Below, one piece after another: positions 47,639 through 56,608 of a DNA stretch of 64,000 nucleotides. The DNA is from Pseudomonas rhodesiae. Lineage in GTDB: Bacteria > Pseudomonadota > Gammaproteobacteria > Pseudomonadales > Pseudomonadaceae. Each line of letters begins with the position of its first letter. The first letter of the stretch is position 1. The notes beneath the pieces were generated by a model. The model searched no databases and was not told the origin of the DNA. It saw nothing but the letters and a program-made list of their open reading frames with translations. The position numbers and the translations under genes are program-made. Location: NCBI RefSeq assembly GCF_007858255.1, contig NZ_VFEU01000002.1, positions 310,001-374,000 of the forward strand, written 5' to 3'.

Positions 47639-48079
47639 TCAATGCCCGTGGCTCCTGCCTACGTGTGAGGGCTCGGCCTCGCTGGCGACTACCCCGCCGT
47701 TGACCTCCAACCGCTGCAAAATCCCGCAGTGATCCCCGCCCCCACAGCGTTGGCGCAGGTCCAGCAATTGCTCCTGCAAGGCCAGCAGCCCGTCGATGCG
47801 CGTCTTTACATGCTGGATATGCTCGTCGATCAACGTATTGACGCTTTCGCACTGGTCCTGAGGGCTGTCGCGCAGGCTGAGCAGGCTGCGGATTTCCTCA
47901 AGTGTCATGTCCAGGCTGCGGCAGTTGCGGATAAACACCAGCCGTTCGCTGTGCGCCTGGGTGTACACGCGGTAGTTGGCATCGGTGCGCGCCGGGGGCG
48001 GCAGCAGGCCTTCCTTCTCGTAGTAACGGATGGTCTCCACCGGGCATTCGGTGAGTTTGGCCAGTTCGCCGATCTTCAT
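47639..48079 (-). CDS. cadR: Cadmium-responsive MerR-family regulator
   Basis: The 146-residue regulator has an N-terminal MerR winged helix (MKIGELAKLTECPVETIRYY) and a dimerisation helix. Metal-binding cysteines lie at C77, C112 and C118 (DQCESV, RCGGGDHCG). The His-rich tail SHVGRSHGH is typical of Pseudomonas CadR. It activates the divergent cadA by untwisting the long-spacer promoter when Cd(II) binds. ATG 48079 is chosen, since a longer frame would cross the promoter. Confidence 0.94.
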   Translation of the reverse strand: MKIGELAKLTECPVETIRYYEKEGLLPPPARTDANYRVYTQAHSERLVFIRNCRSLDMTLEEIRSLLSLRDSPQDQCESVNTLIDEHIQHVKTRIDGLLALQEQLLDLRQRCGGGDHCGILQRLEVNGGVVASEAEPSHVGRSHGH

Positions 48080-48102
48080 CGCAGCAATCTCCAAATGGGT
48101 GC

Positions 48103-48133
48103 TTGACCCTATAGTGGCTACAGGGTCTTTACT
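48103..48133 (+). promoter_or_regulatory. CadR-controlled promoter and operator of cadA
   Basis: The -35 box TTGACC (48103-48108) and -10 box TTTACT (48128-48133) are separated by a 19-bp spacer, too long for normal use and typical of MerR-type control. The dyad GACCCTATAG / CTACAGGGTC (48105-48114 and 48118-48127, one mismatch) is the known cad box pattern. It lies between the divergent cadR and cadA starts. Confidence 0.93.
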
Positions 48134-48164
48134 TGGCAACAAGCACTCTTACGGACGCCACAGC

Positions 48165-50417
48165 ATGAGCGATTCCCACCACACCCCGCATAAACATGAT
48201 CACACCCACGATCATGGCACTGAAAAACTCACGCCCGTACACAATCACGGCCACGGCGGCTCCTGCTGTTCCGGTGGCCCCGCGCCTGCGGTGGTGACAC
48301 TGAGCGAAGCACCCACCGCCGGTTCGCGCCTGAGCACCTTCCGTATCGAAGCCATGGACTGCCCCACCGAGCAGACGCTGATCCAGAATAAGCTGGGCAA
48401 GATCGCTGGCGTGCAGCAGCTGGAATTCAACCTGATCAACCGCATTCTCGGCGTCACCCACGACCTGCCGAGTACTGCGCCGATTATCGATGCGATCAAA
48501 TCCATCGGCATGCAAGCCGACCCCATCGAAGAGGGCGCGCCCGCCGCTACTCCCCCGGCCAAGAAACATTGGTGGCCGCTGGCCGTGTCGGGTCTTGGGG
48601 CGTTGGGCGCCGAAGTGCTGCACTTCACCAATGCCGCGCCGACCTGGGTGATTGCCTTGGTGGCGCTGGTGTCGATCCTCAGCGGCGGCCTTGGCACCTA
48701 TAAAAAGGGCTGGATCGCCCTGAAAAACCTCAATCTGAACATCAACGCGCTGATGAGTATCGCGGTCACCGGCGCGATTCTTATCGGCCAGTGGCCGGAA
48801 GCGGCGATGGTGATGTTCCTGTTTACCGTGGCCGAGCTGATCGAAGCCAAGTCCCTGGACCGCGCGCGCAATGCCATCAGCGGTTTGATGCAGATGACCC
48901 CGGAACAGGCCACCGTGCGGCAGCCTGACGGCAGTTGGGTTGAACAAGAGGTTAAAAGCATCGAACTGGGCGCTGTGGTGCGGGTAAAGCCCGGTGAGCG
49001 CATCGGCCTGGACGGTGAGGTGACCGCGGGTCAATCCACTGTCGATCAGGCGCCGATTACCGGTGAAAGCCTGCCGATTGAGAAGACGGTGGGCGATAAA
49101 GTCTTCGCCGGCACCATCAACCAGGCCGGTTCCCTGGAATACAGCGTGACGGCGGCGGCCAACAACTCCACCCTGGCGCGGATCATCCACGCGGTGGAAC
49201 AAGCCCAGGGCGCGCGGGCTCCGACCCAGCGCTTCGTGGACAGTTTTTCCAAGATCTACACCCCGGCTGTGTTCCTGTTCGCACTCGGCGTGGCAGTGAT
49301 TCCACCGCTGTTCATGGCCGGCGCCTGGTTCGACTGGATCTACCGCGCGCTGGTGCTGTTGGTGGTCGCGTGCCCCTGTGCGCTGGTGATTTCCACGCCG
49401 GTGACCATTGTCAGCGGCCTGGCCGCTGCGGCGCGCAAAGGCATCCTGATCAAGGGTGGCGTGTACTTGGAGGGCGGTTACAAGCTCGATTACCTGGCCC
49501 TCGACAAGACCGGCACAATCACCCACGGCAAACCCGTGCAGACCGACTACCTGGCGCTGTTCCCCACTGTCGAAGACAGCGCGCCTGCCCTCGCCGCCAG
49601 CCTGGCTGGGCGTTCCGACCACCCCGTGTCCCTGGCAATCGCCAATGCGGCTGTGGATAAAAACCTGTCGACTCACGTTGTGGATAATTTCGAGGCCCTG
49701 GCCGGGCGCGGCGTGCGAGGCGATATCAACGGCGAAACCTATCACCTGGGCAATCACCGCCTGGTGGAGGACCTGGGCCTGTGCTCGCCAGCGCTGGAAG
49801 AGAAACTCTTCGCCCTAGAGAAACAAGGCAAGTCGGTCGTGCTCCTACTGGACAAATCCGGCCCGCTGGCGCTGTTTGCCGTGGCCGACACCGTCAAGGA
49901 CAGCAGCCGAGAAGCCATCCAGCAGTTGCATGAATTGGGCATCAAGACCCTGATGCTCACCGGCGACAACACCCACACCGCCCAGGCGATTGCGGCGCAG
50001 GTAGGTATCGATCAAGCCCAGGGCGATTTGCTGCCCACCGACAAACTCCACGCCATCGAAACCCTCTACACCCAAGGCCGTCGGGTGGGCATGGTCGGCG
50101 ACGGCATCAACGACGCTCCGGCCCTGGCCCGCGCCGAAATCGGCTTTGCCATGGCCGCCGCCGGCACCGACACCGCCATCGAGACCGCCGACGTGGCGTT
50201 GATGGACGATGATCTGCGCAAGATTCCGGCATTCATTCGGTTGTCGCGGCAAACGTCGAGTATCCTCAAGCAGAACATCGCCCTGGCGTTGGTGATCAAG
50301 GCGATCTTCCTCGCGGTGACGTTCATGGGCATGGCCACCATGTGGATGGCGGTGTTCGCCGACATGGGCGTGAGCCTGCTGGTGGTGTTCAATGGCCTGC
50401 GCCTGTTGCGCAAATAG
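48165..50417 (+). CDS. cadA: Cd/Zn/Pb-exporting P1B-type ATPase
   Basis: The 750-residue heavy-metal pump has a His-rich N-terminus (HHTPHKHDHTHDHG), a heavy-metal-associated domain with Cys at about residue 66 (IEAMDCPTEQ), and the membrane metal site C403-P-C405. The phosphorylated Asp is D447 (DKTGTIT), and GDGINDAPALARAEIG is the hinge. It exports Cd, Zn or Pb from the cytoplasm. ATG 48165 lies 31 bp after the CadR-controlled -10 box. The LysR gene starts 15 bp after its stop. Confidence 0.95.
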   Translation: MSDSHHTPHKHDHTHDHGTEKLTPVHNHGHGGSCCSGGPAPAVVTLSEAPTAGSRLSTFRIEAMDCPTEQTLIQNKLGKIAGVQQLEFNLINRILGVTHDLPSTAPIIDAIKSIGMQADPIEEGAPAATPPAKKHWWPLAVSGLGALGAEVLHFTNAAPTWVIALVALVSILSGGLGTYKKGWIALKNLNLNINALMSIAVTGAILIGQWPEAAMVMFLFTVAELIEAKSLDRARNAISGLMQMTPEQATVRQPDGSWVEQEVKSIELGAVVRVKPGERIGLDGEVTAGQSTVDQAPITGESLPIEKTVGDKVFAGTINQAGSLEYSVTAAANNSTLARIIHAVEQAQGARAPTQRFVDSFSKIYTPAVFLFALGVAVIPPLFMAGAWFDWIYRALVLLVVACPCALVISTPVTIVSGLAAAARKGILIKGGVYLEGGYKLDYLALDKTGTITHGKPVQTDYLALFPTVEDSAPALAASLAGRSDHPVSLAIANAAVDKNLSTHVVDNFEALAGRGVRGDINGETYHLGNHRLVEDLGLCSPALEEKLFALEKQGKSVVLLLDKSGPLALFAVADTVKDSSREAIQQLHELGIKTLMLTGDNTHTAQAIAAQVGIDQAQGDLLPTDKLHAIETLYTQGRRVGMVGDGINDAPALARAEIGFAMAAAGTDTAIETADVALMDDDLRKIPAFIRLSRQTSSILKQNIALALVIKAIFLAVTFMGMATMWMAVFADMGVSLLVVFNGLRLLRK

Positions 50418-50432
50418 ACAAGAGAGGGTGGT

Positions 50433-51296
50433 GTGCTGAGTGCCGAGCTGAAGGCGTTTTTTATGGTCGCCCGCCTGGGCAGCATCACCCAGGCGGCGAA
50501 AAAACTCGGCCTGAGCCAGCCCACGGTCACTACCCAGATCCGCAACCTGGAAAGCCAATACGGCGTCGAGCTGTTCTATCGCGGCGGGCGCCGCCTCACC
50601 GTCAGTGACGAAGGCGCGCGGCTGTTGCCGATGGTCAAGACGCTGTTGCAGCAGGAAGCCGATATCGAGTTTTTCCTGCGCAACAACGGTCAGGTCCAGG
50701 GCGCACTCAGGATTGCCGCAACGGCGCCGTACTACATCCTGGATCTGGTCAAAGCCTTTCGCGAGCGCCTACCCCAAGTGGAGGTGTCGGTGGAAATCGG
50801 CAACTCCCAGCAGGTGCTCGAAGCGCTGGATGACTACCGCGTCGATGTGGCGGCGTCCTCACAGCTGCTCGACGACCCACGGCTGATCCGCCGCGTCCTC
50901 GGCACCGACCCGCTGGTGCTGGCGGTGCATCGCAACCATCCCCTGGCCAAACTCGATCATGTGCCGCTGAGTGCGCTCGCCGGACACACCCTGTTGATGC
51001 GCGAGGTCGGCTCCACCACACGCCGCCTGACCGAAGACATGCTGCGCGGCGCTGGCGTGAACTACGGGCCGCTGCTGGAAATCGGCAGCCGTGAATCGAT
51101 CCGCGAGGCGGTGTTGCGCAATATCGGCATCAGCATCATCGCCCGCCAGGAAGTGCCCCATGACCCGCAGCTCAAGGTGCTGACCCTTGAGCATGCGCCG
51201 CAGATTCCGGAGTATCTGTACTGCCTCAAAGAACGAAAAGGCGCTCGCCTGCCGGCGGCGTTTTTGGGGTTAGCCCAGGAAATGTCGCCAATCTAG
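50433..51296 (+). CDS. LysR-family regulator of aminophosphonate genes
   Basis: The 287-residue LysR protein has a winged helix-turn-helix at residues 1-60 (GSITQAAKKLGLSQPTVTTQ) and a type-2 periplasmic-binding-like effector domain. APYYILDLVKAFRERLPQVE, then NSQQVLEALDDYRVDVA and MREVGSTTRR, match what I recall of the aminoethylphosphonate-associated LysR family (TIGR03339). Start is GTG 50433 behind GAGGG, only 15 bp after cadA, so metal-induced read-through into this regulator is possible. A REP pair separates it from the transporter genes it probably controls. Confidence 0.85.
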   Translation: MLSAELKAFFMVARLGSITQAAKKLGLSQPTVTTQIRNLESQYGVELFYRGGRRLTVSDEGARLLPMVKTLLQQEADIEFFLRNNGQVQGALRIAATAPYYILDLVKAFRERLPQVEVSVEIGNSQQVLEALDDYRVDVAASSQLLDDPRLIRRVLGTDPLVLAVHRNHPLAKLDHVPLSALAGHTLLMREVGSTTRRLTEDMLRGAGVNYGPLLEIGSRESIREAVLRNIGISIIARQEVPHDPQLKVLTLEHAPQIPEYLYCLKERKGARLPAAFLGLAQEMSPI

Positions 51297-51320
51297 GCTT
51301 TTTTTGGCGGCCTGGAGGGC

Positions 51321-51396
51321 CAATCGGGGGCAAGCCCCCTCCCACATTCGAAGTGTGAATGCCTTCAAGTGTGGGAGGGGGCTTGCCCCCGATTGG
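51321..51396. repeat. REP inverted pair
   Basis: Inverted REP cores (CAATCGGGGGCAAGCCCCCT and its complement) with about 28 bp between them lie between the LysR and ABC ATPase genes. Confidence 0.92.
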
Positions 51397-51532
51397 CGAT
51401 ACCCCAGCAACTCACTTCGAAGAGTCCTACACAAATCTGCGAATACCACTATCGCCGCGTTTTGCCTTCCTGCCACAAGAGCGACGCATTGCCTGCCTAG
51501 CATGGCCTTCATCCGTTTGATGAGGTGCCACC

Positions 51533-52597
51533 ATGAACACAGCCCTGACCCAACCCGGCGCGCCCATGAAAGTGCGCGGCATCCAGAAGCGCTTCGGTGC
51601 GTTCACCGCGCTGGACAACGTCTCCCTGGACGTCGCCGCCGGCGAACTGGTGTGCCTGCTGGGCCCGTCGGGCTGCGGCAAGACCACCTTGTTGCGCTGC
51701 ATTGCCGGCTTGGAGCGCCAGGACAACGGCGAACTTTACCTGGGCGGCCGTGACGTTTCCCTGCTGCCGCCGCAGGCGCGGGACTACGGCATTCTGTTTC
51801 AGTCCTACGCGCTGTTTCCCAACCTGACCGTCGAAGCGAATATCGGCTATGGCCTCACCGGCAGCGGCCGCGACGAAGTGCGCCAGCGTGTCGGCCAGAT
51901 GCTGGAGTTGGTCGGCCTGCTCGGCAGCGAAAAGAAGTACCCCGGTCAACTCTCCGGCGGCCAGCAGCAGCGGGTCGCCCTGGCCCGCGCGCTCGCGCCG
52001 GCGCCGTCGTTGCTGCTGCTGGATGAGCCGATGTCGGCCCTCGATGCACGGGTGCGCGAGCACTTGTGCACCGAACTGCGTCAGCTGCAACGGCGCCTGG
52101 GCATCACCACCTTGATGGTGACCCACAACCAGGACGAAGCCATGTTGATGGCCGACCGCATTGCCGTGATGAACAACGGCAAGGTCGAGCAATACGCCAC
52201 GCCGCAGGAAATCTACGACCGCCCGGCCACGCCGTTCGTGGCGGAGTTTGTCGGCCAGGGCAACTGGTTGCCGTTCAGCCGCAACAGCATCAGCCATGCT
52301 CAGGTCGGCGGGATGACGATGCGCCTGGCCGATGACGCCGGTAGAGCCAAGTCCGGTCGGCTGTTCTGCCGCCCGGAAGCGATCAGCGTCAACCCTCCCG
52401 TGCACGAAGAAAACCTCTTCCCGGCCAAGGTCCGTGAGATCACCTTTCTCGGCAACCGCTGCCGCATGAGTTTTGAGCTGGAGCACCTGCCCGGTCATCC
52501 GCTGCTGGCCGAACTCGCCCCCGAAGCCATGCCGCGCCTGGGTGCCCAGGACATCTGGGTGGCTTTGCCGCCGCGCAGCCTACAGGTGTTTGCCTGA
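51533..52597 (+). CDS. Aminoethylphosphonate-type ABC transporter, ATP-binding subunit
   Basis: The 354-residue ATPase has Walker A GPSGCGKTT at 44-52, signature LSGGQQQR, Walker B LLLLDEPMSALD and H-loop VTHNQDEA. After residue 240 comes a TOBE-type domain (GRLFCRPEAISVNPP). Overall resemblance is to the PhnT2 group (TIGR03265) of iron/spermidine-like importers tied to 2-aminoethylphosphonate use. GAGG precedes the start. The permease gene begins 1 bp after its stop, so translation is coupled. Confidence 0.87.
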   Translation: MNTALTQPGAPMKVRGIQKRFGAFTALDNVSLDVAAGELVCLLGPSGCGKTTLLRCIAGLERQDNGELYLGGRDVSLLPPQARDYGILFQSYALFPNLTVEANIGYGLTGSGRDEVRQRVGQMLELVGLLGSEKKYPGQLSGGQQQRVALARALAPAPSLLLLDEPMSALDARVREHLCTELRQLQRRLGITTLMVTHNQDEAMLMADRIAVMNNGKVEQYATPQEIYDRPATPFVAEFVGQGNWLPFSRNSISHAQVGGMTMRLADDAGRAKSGRLFCRPEAISVNPPVHEENLFPAKVREITFLGNRCRMSFELEHLPGHPLLAELAPEAMPRLGAQDIWVALPPRSLQVFA

Positions 52598-52598
52598 G

Positions 52599-54311
52599 AT
52601 GGCCGCAGTGATGAGCTTGCCTGCGACGCGTCAGGTGTCCCGTGCCGAGTGGGGCGACCGCATTTTTGTGGTCGGCGGCAAATGGCTTTGGCTGAGCTTG
52701 CTGAGTGTCGCGGTGTTGCTGCCGTTGCTGGCGATCTTCTGGCGTGGTTTCAGCAACGAGGCCGGGCAGGGTGGCGGCCTGGTCGCGGCGCGGGAACTGC
52801 TCACCAGCGCCAACTTCCACTGGTTGCTGGGCAATAGCCTGAAAGTCTCCCTCAGCGTGGCGGCCATCGTCGTACCGCTGGCCTACCTGTTTGCCTACGC
52901 GCTGCAACGCACGCTGATCCCCGGCAAAGCGATCTGGCGCGGCTTGTCGCTGTTGCCGCTGATGGCGCCGTCGATGTTGCCGGGCATTGCGCTGGTGTAC
53001 CTGTTCGGCAACCAAGGCCTGTTGCGCGGGTTGATCGCGGAAAATATCTACGGCTTCTGGGGCATCGTGCTCGGTGAAGTGATCTACACCTTCCCACACG
53101 CCCTGATGATTTTGCTGTCGGCGCTCTCGCTGGCCGATGCGCGCCTGTTCGATGCCGCCTCAAGTATGGGGGCCAGCCCGGCGCGGGCGTTTCGCAGCAT
53201 CACCTGGCCGGCCACGCGCCAGGCGGTGTTCGCCGCGTTCTGTCTGGTGTTCACGCTGACCATCACCGATTTCGGCGTGCCTGTGGTGGTCGGCGGCGAT
53301 TATCAGGTGCTGGCGCTGGAAGCCTACAAGGCGGTGGTCGGCCAGCAGCAGTTCGGTCGCGGTGCGTTGATCGGCATGGTTTTGCTGTTGCCGGCGCTGT
53401 TCAGCTTCGCTGTGGACGCCTGGTTGCGCCGTCGCCACGGCGATGCCATGAGCGGCCGCGCCCAAGTCTTCCGCCCGGCGCCGTCGCGCTTGAGGGACGG
53501 TTGCTACCTGGTCATCGTGCTGCTGATCTGCGCGCTGTTGCTGCTGGTATTTGGCATGGCGGTGTATTCCTCGCTGGTGAAGTTCTGGCCGTACAACCTG
53601 TCGCTGTCCCTCGCTCATTACCAGTTCGAGGACACCGCCGGCGGTGGTTGGCTGGCCTACCGCAACAGCCTGACCATGGCGCTGTGTACGGCCGTGATCG
53701 GCAGCGTCCTGATCTTCACCGGCGCCTATCTGATGGAAAAGACCAAGGGCCAGAAGCACCTCAACCTAGCGCTGCGCATGCTCAGCTTCGTACCGATGGC
53801 GGTGCCGGGGTTGGTGCTGGGCCTGGGCTACGTGTTCTTTTTCAACCTCAACGGCAACCCGCTGCATGTGTTCTACGGGACCATGACCCTGCTGGTGGTG
53901 TGCACCATTGCTCACTATTTGACCACTGCGCAGATGACCGCTACGACCGCGCTGCGTCAGCTCGATGCGGAATTCGAAGCCGCCGCGCTGTCCCTCAAGG
54001 CGCCGCTGTACCGCCATTACCTGAAAGTCACGGTGCCGATTTGCCTGCCGGCCTTGCTGGATATCGTGCGCTACCTGTTCGTGTCGGCGATGACTACCGT
54101 GTCCGCCGCGATTTTCCTCTACAGCCCCGACACCATCCTTGCCGCCGTCGCCGTGTTGAACATGGACGACGCCGGGAACGTGGGCGGTGCGGCGGCCATG
54201 TCCACCCTGATCCTGTTCACCTCGGCCAGCGTTTCGCTGCTGCTGGCGTGGGCATCGCGCGGCGCGCTGCGTCGCTCCCAAGCCTGGCGCCAGAGCGCGC
54301 CCGGCCAATAA
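52599..54311 (+). CDS. Aminoethylphosphonate-type ABC transporter, fused two-domain permease
   Basis: The 570-residue inner-membrane protein has about twelve helices and two BPD_transp_1 domains in one chain. The two coupling loops are DAASSMGASPARAFRSITWP and EAAALSLKAPLYRHYLKVTV. Such fused permeases occur in Fe3+ (FbpB-like) and 2-aminoethylphosphonate (TIGR03262) importers; the neighbours favour the latter. ATG 52599 is taken, since it follows the ATPase stop TGAG at once. A longer frame to 52473 would overlap the ATPase gene widely. Confidence 0.87.
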   Translation: MAAVMSLPATRQVSRAEWGDRIFVVGGKWLWLSLLSVAVLLPLLAIFWRGFSNEAGQGGGLVAARELLTSANFHWLLGNSLKVSLSVAAIVVPLAYLFAYALQRTLIPGKAIWRGLSLLPLMAPSMLPGIALVYLFGNQGLLRGLIAENIYGFWGIVLGEVIYTFPHALMILLSALSLADARLFDAASSMGASPARAFRSITWPATRQAVFAAFCLVFTLTITDFGVPVVVGGDYQVLALEAYKAVVGQQQFGRGALIGMVLLLPALFSFAVDAWLRRRHGDAMSGRAQVFRPAPSRLRDGCYLVIVLLICALLLLVFGMAVYSSLVKFWPYNLSLSLAHYQFEDTAGGGWLAYRNSLTMALCTAVIGSVLIFTGAYLMEKTKGQKHLNLALRMLSFVPMAVPGLVLGLGYVFFFNLNGNPLHVFYGTMTLLVVCTIAHYLTTAQMTATTALRQLDAEFEAAALSLKAPLYRHYLKVTVPICLPALLDIVRYLFVSAMTTVSAAIFLYSPDTILAAVAVLNMDDAGNVGGAAAMSTLILFTSASVSLLLAWASRGALRRSQAWRQSAPGQ

Positions 54312-54333
54312 ACAACCCTGAAGGAGGTTCCTC

Positions 54334-55356
54334 ATGTTCAAGCCCCTGGCGCTGGTCGCTGCCGTACTCACCGCATTCAGCCTGAATGCCTTCGCCAAAA
54401 CTGATCTCACCGTGTATACGGCCCTCGAAGCCGAGCAGTTGAAGAGCTATAAAAAGGCCTTCGAACAGGCCAACCCCGATATCGAGATCAAATGGGTGCG
54501 CGATTCCACGGGCATCATCACCGCCAAGCTGCTGGCCGAAAAAGACCGCCCCCAAGCCGATGCCGTGTGGGGCCTGGCTGCATCGAGCCTGGCGATCCTC
54601 GACCAGCAAGGCATGCTGGACAACTACGCGCCGAAGGACCTGGACAAGATCGGCAAGAATTACCGCGACCCTGCCAACCCGCCCGCGTGGGTCGGCATGG
54701 ACGTGTGGGCCGCGACAATCTGCTTCAACACCGTCGAAGCCGAGAAGCAGGGCCTGACCAAGCCGGTGAGCTGGCAAGACCTGACCAAGCCTGAGTACAA
54801 AGGCAAGATCGTGATGCCCAACCCGGCCTCATCCGGCACCGGTTTTCTGGACGTGAGCGCCTGGTTGCAGACCTATGGCGAGAAGCAAGGCTGGCAGTAC
54901 ATGGATGACCTGCACCAGAACATCGGCCAGTACGTTCACTCCGGTTCCAAGCCGTGCAAGTTGGCGGCTTCCGGTGAGTTTCCGATCGGGATTTCCTTCG
55001 AATACCCAGCCGTGCAGTTGAAACGCCAGGGCGCGCCACTGGACATCATCCTGCCCAAGGAAGGCCTGGGCTGGGACATCGAAGCCACCGCCGTGATGAA
55101 AGGCACCGCCCATGCCGATGCGGCGAAAAAACTCGCCGACTTCTCCGCCAGCCCCGCAGCCATGGAGCTGTACAAGGACAACTTCGCAGTCCTCGCCCAG
55201 CCGGGCATTGCCAAGCCGCAGACCGAATTGCCGGCCGACTACGAACAACGCCTGATCAAGAATGACTTTGCCTGGGCTTCGAAAAACCGCGACAGCATCC
55301 TGGTCGAATGGCGCAAGCGCTATGACGGTAAGTCGGAGAAGGTCGCGGGCCAGTAA
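54334..55356 (+). CDS. Aminoethylphosphonate-type periplasmic binding protein
   Basis: The 340-residue binding protein has a signal peptide (MFKPLALVAAVLTAFSLNAF, cut after AFA at residue 21). The mature start KTDLTVYTALEAEQLKSYKK, and the phrases VRDSTGIITAKLLAEK and MPNPASSGTGFLDVSAWLQ, match the AEP-binding group (TIGR03261, PhnS2/AepX-like) related to ferric-ion binding proteins. No Tyr-Tyr iron motif is obvious. An AAGGAGG site precedes the start. It feeds the fused permease. Confidence 0.86.
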   Translation: MFKPLALVAAVLTAFSLNAFAKTDLTVYTALEAEQLKSYKKAFEQANPDIEIKWVRDSTGIITAKLLAEKDRPQADAVWGLAASSLAILDQQGMLDNYAPKDLDKIGKNYRDPANPPAWVGMDVWAATICFNTVEAEKQGLTKPVSWQDLTKPEYKGKIVMPNPASSGTGFLDVSAWLQTYGEKQGWQYMDDLHQNIGQYVHSGSKPCKLAASGEFPIGISFEYPAVQLKRQGAPLDIILPKEGLGWDIEATAVMKGTAHADAAKKLADFSASPAAMELYKDNFAVLAQPGIAKPQTELPADYEQRLIKNDFAWASKNRDSILVEWRKRYDGKSEKVAGQ

Positions 55357-55382
55357 TTACTCGGTTTTGGCTGAAGGTCCTA

Positions 55383-55451
55383 GCGGGGGCGAGCCACCTC
55401 CCACATTGAAAGGCATTCAAAAGGTGGGAGGGGGCTTGCCCCCGATAGCGG
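55383..55451. repeat. REP inverted pair inside the aminophosphonate operon
   Basis: GCGGGGGCGAGCCACCTCCC and an inverted GGTGGGAGGGGGCTTGCCCC lie 27 bp after the binding-protein stop and about 25 bp before the FAD oxidoreductase start, all on one strand. The hairpin may lower expression of the two enzymes relative to the importer. Confidence 0.88.
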
Positions 55452-55474
55452 TCTTGAAAACAGGACATCACTAC

Positions 55475-56608
55475 ATGACACAGCACAGCGACCTACTGAT
55501 TGTCGGCGCCGGCATCCTCGGCCTGTCCCACGCCTACGCCGCGGCTCGACGCGGCCTCAAGGTCAAGGTGTTCGAACGCAGCGCTACGCCCTTGGGCGCC
55601 TCGGTACGCAACTTCGGCCAGGCTTTGGTCACTGGCCAGCCACCGGGAGCGATGCTCGATCTGGCGCGGCAAAGCCGTAATATCTGGGGGCATTGGGCTC
55701 AGGTGGCAGGCCTGCAACTCAAGCGCAACGGCGCCTACCTGTTCGCCCGCACCGAAGCGGAAGAACACCTGCTGGAAGCCTTCTGCGCCGGGCGCGCGCA
55801 GGAACACGGGTACAACGTGGAGCTGCTGCAAGGTGCGGCGATGCGCGATTTGTACGGCGGCCAGTTCCGCCATCACCGGGCCGCTTTGCATGGCCGCGAC
55901 GATCAGCAACTGTATTCACGCGAGGCGCTCTCGGCGCTGATCCGCTACCTGAGGCAGCACCTGAACGTGGAATTTCACTTTTCCACCCTGGTGCGCGATG
56001 TCGAGCCGGGCCTGTTGCACAGCACCGCCGGCAGCTTTCGCGGCGAACAGATCATCGTTTGCTCCGGCCATGACTACCAAACCCTATTGGCCGAAGCGTT
56101 GGCCGAACTGCATCCGAGTATCTGCCGCTTGCAAATGCTGCGGGCGCGACCGGCGCTGAATCCGAACCTGCAGCATGCCTTGCTTACGGGCCTCAGTTGC
56201 GTGCATTACGGCGCATTTGCCGACTTACCGGAAGCGGCGGCGGTGCAGGCGCAAATCCTGCGCGAAGCGCCGCACCTGCACGAGCACGGAATTCATCTGT
56301 TGATCAGTCCTACGCCCTATGGCGAGCTGATCATCGGCGATTCCCATGATTACGGCCTGGATGCGTCGCCCTTCAACGGCGAACAGGTGGACAACTGGAT
56401 GATCGAACTGGCCGAGCAGACCCTGGGCTGTGGGATCCAGGTGGTCGAGCGCTGGCAGGGGGTCTATGGCGCGCGCGGGCCGGGACCGTTTTCTTTCGTA
56501 CGGGCGGCGCCGGGGGTCAGTGCCGCGTTGATGCATACCGGCGTGGGCATGAGCGTGGGGCCGGCGCTGGGCGAGCGCAACGTCGCGGCACTGTGGGGTG
56601 AGGCGTGA
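55475..56608 (+). CDS. FAD-dependent amine oxidoreductase of the aminophosphonate cluster (TIGR03364-like)
   Basis: The 377-residue DAO-family flavoprotein has the dinucleotide fold GAGILGLSHAYAAARRG (GxGxxG at 11-16) and FERS after strand 2. The segment GASVRNFGQ is typical of the TIGR03364 group. That group is found beside phosphonate genes, and relatives have been reported to oxidise N-methylated or plain aminoethylphosphonate to phosphonoacetaldehyde (from memory). ATG 55475 follows CAGGA; a longer open frame to 55262 overlaps the binding-protein gene and is rejected. The last base of its stop codon is the first base of the next gene. Confidence 0.85.
   Translation: MTQHSDLLIVGAGILGLSHAYAAARRGLKVKVFERSATPLGASVRNFGQALVTGQPPGAMLDLARQSRNIWGHWAQVAGLQLKRNGAYLFARTEAEEHLLEAFCAGRAQEHGYNVELLQGAAMRDLYGGQFRHHRAALHGRDDQQLYSREALSALIRYLRQHLNVEFHFSTLVRDVEPGLLHSTAGSFRGEQIIVCSGHDYQTLLAEALAELHPSICRLQMLRARPALNPNLQHALLTGLSCVHYGAFADLPEAAAVQAQILREAPHLHEHGIHLLISPTPYGELIIGDSHDYGLDASPFNGEQVDNWMIELAEQTLGCGIQVVERWQGVYGARGPGPFSFVRAAPGVSAALMHTGVGMSVGPALGERNVAALWGEA

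Noticed and set aside
47454..47852. Minus-strand frame with repeated HWTALGSSPLP-like peptide units
   Set aside because: The peptide repeat is only the translation of the 33-bp DNA repeat and REP arms, and the rest of the frame is antisense to or out of frame with cadR.
48080..48142. Upstream start for cadR
   Set aside because: The extension crosses the CadR operator and cadA promoter, and the MerR fold begins at ATG 48079.
51533..55356. Ferric-iron (Fbp/Afu-type) transporter as the identity of the ABC genes
   Set aside because: The sequence class is related, but the adjoining LysR, flavoprotein and PhnZ-like genes and the lack of an obvious iron-binding Tyr pair favour an aminophosphonate importer. 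The alternative is not fully excluded.
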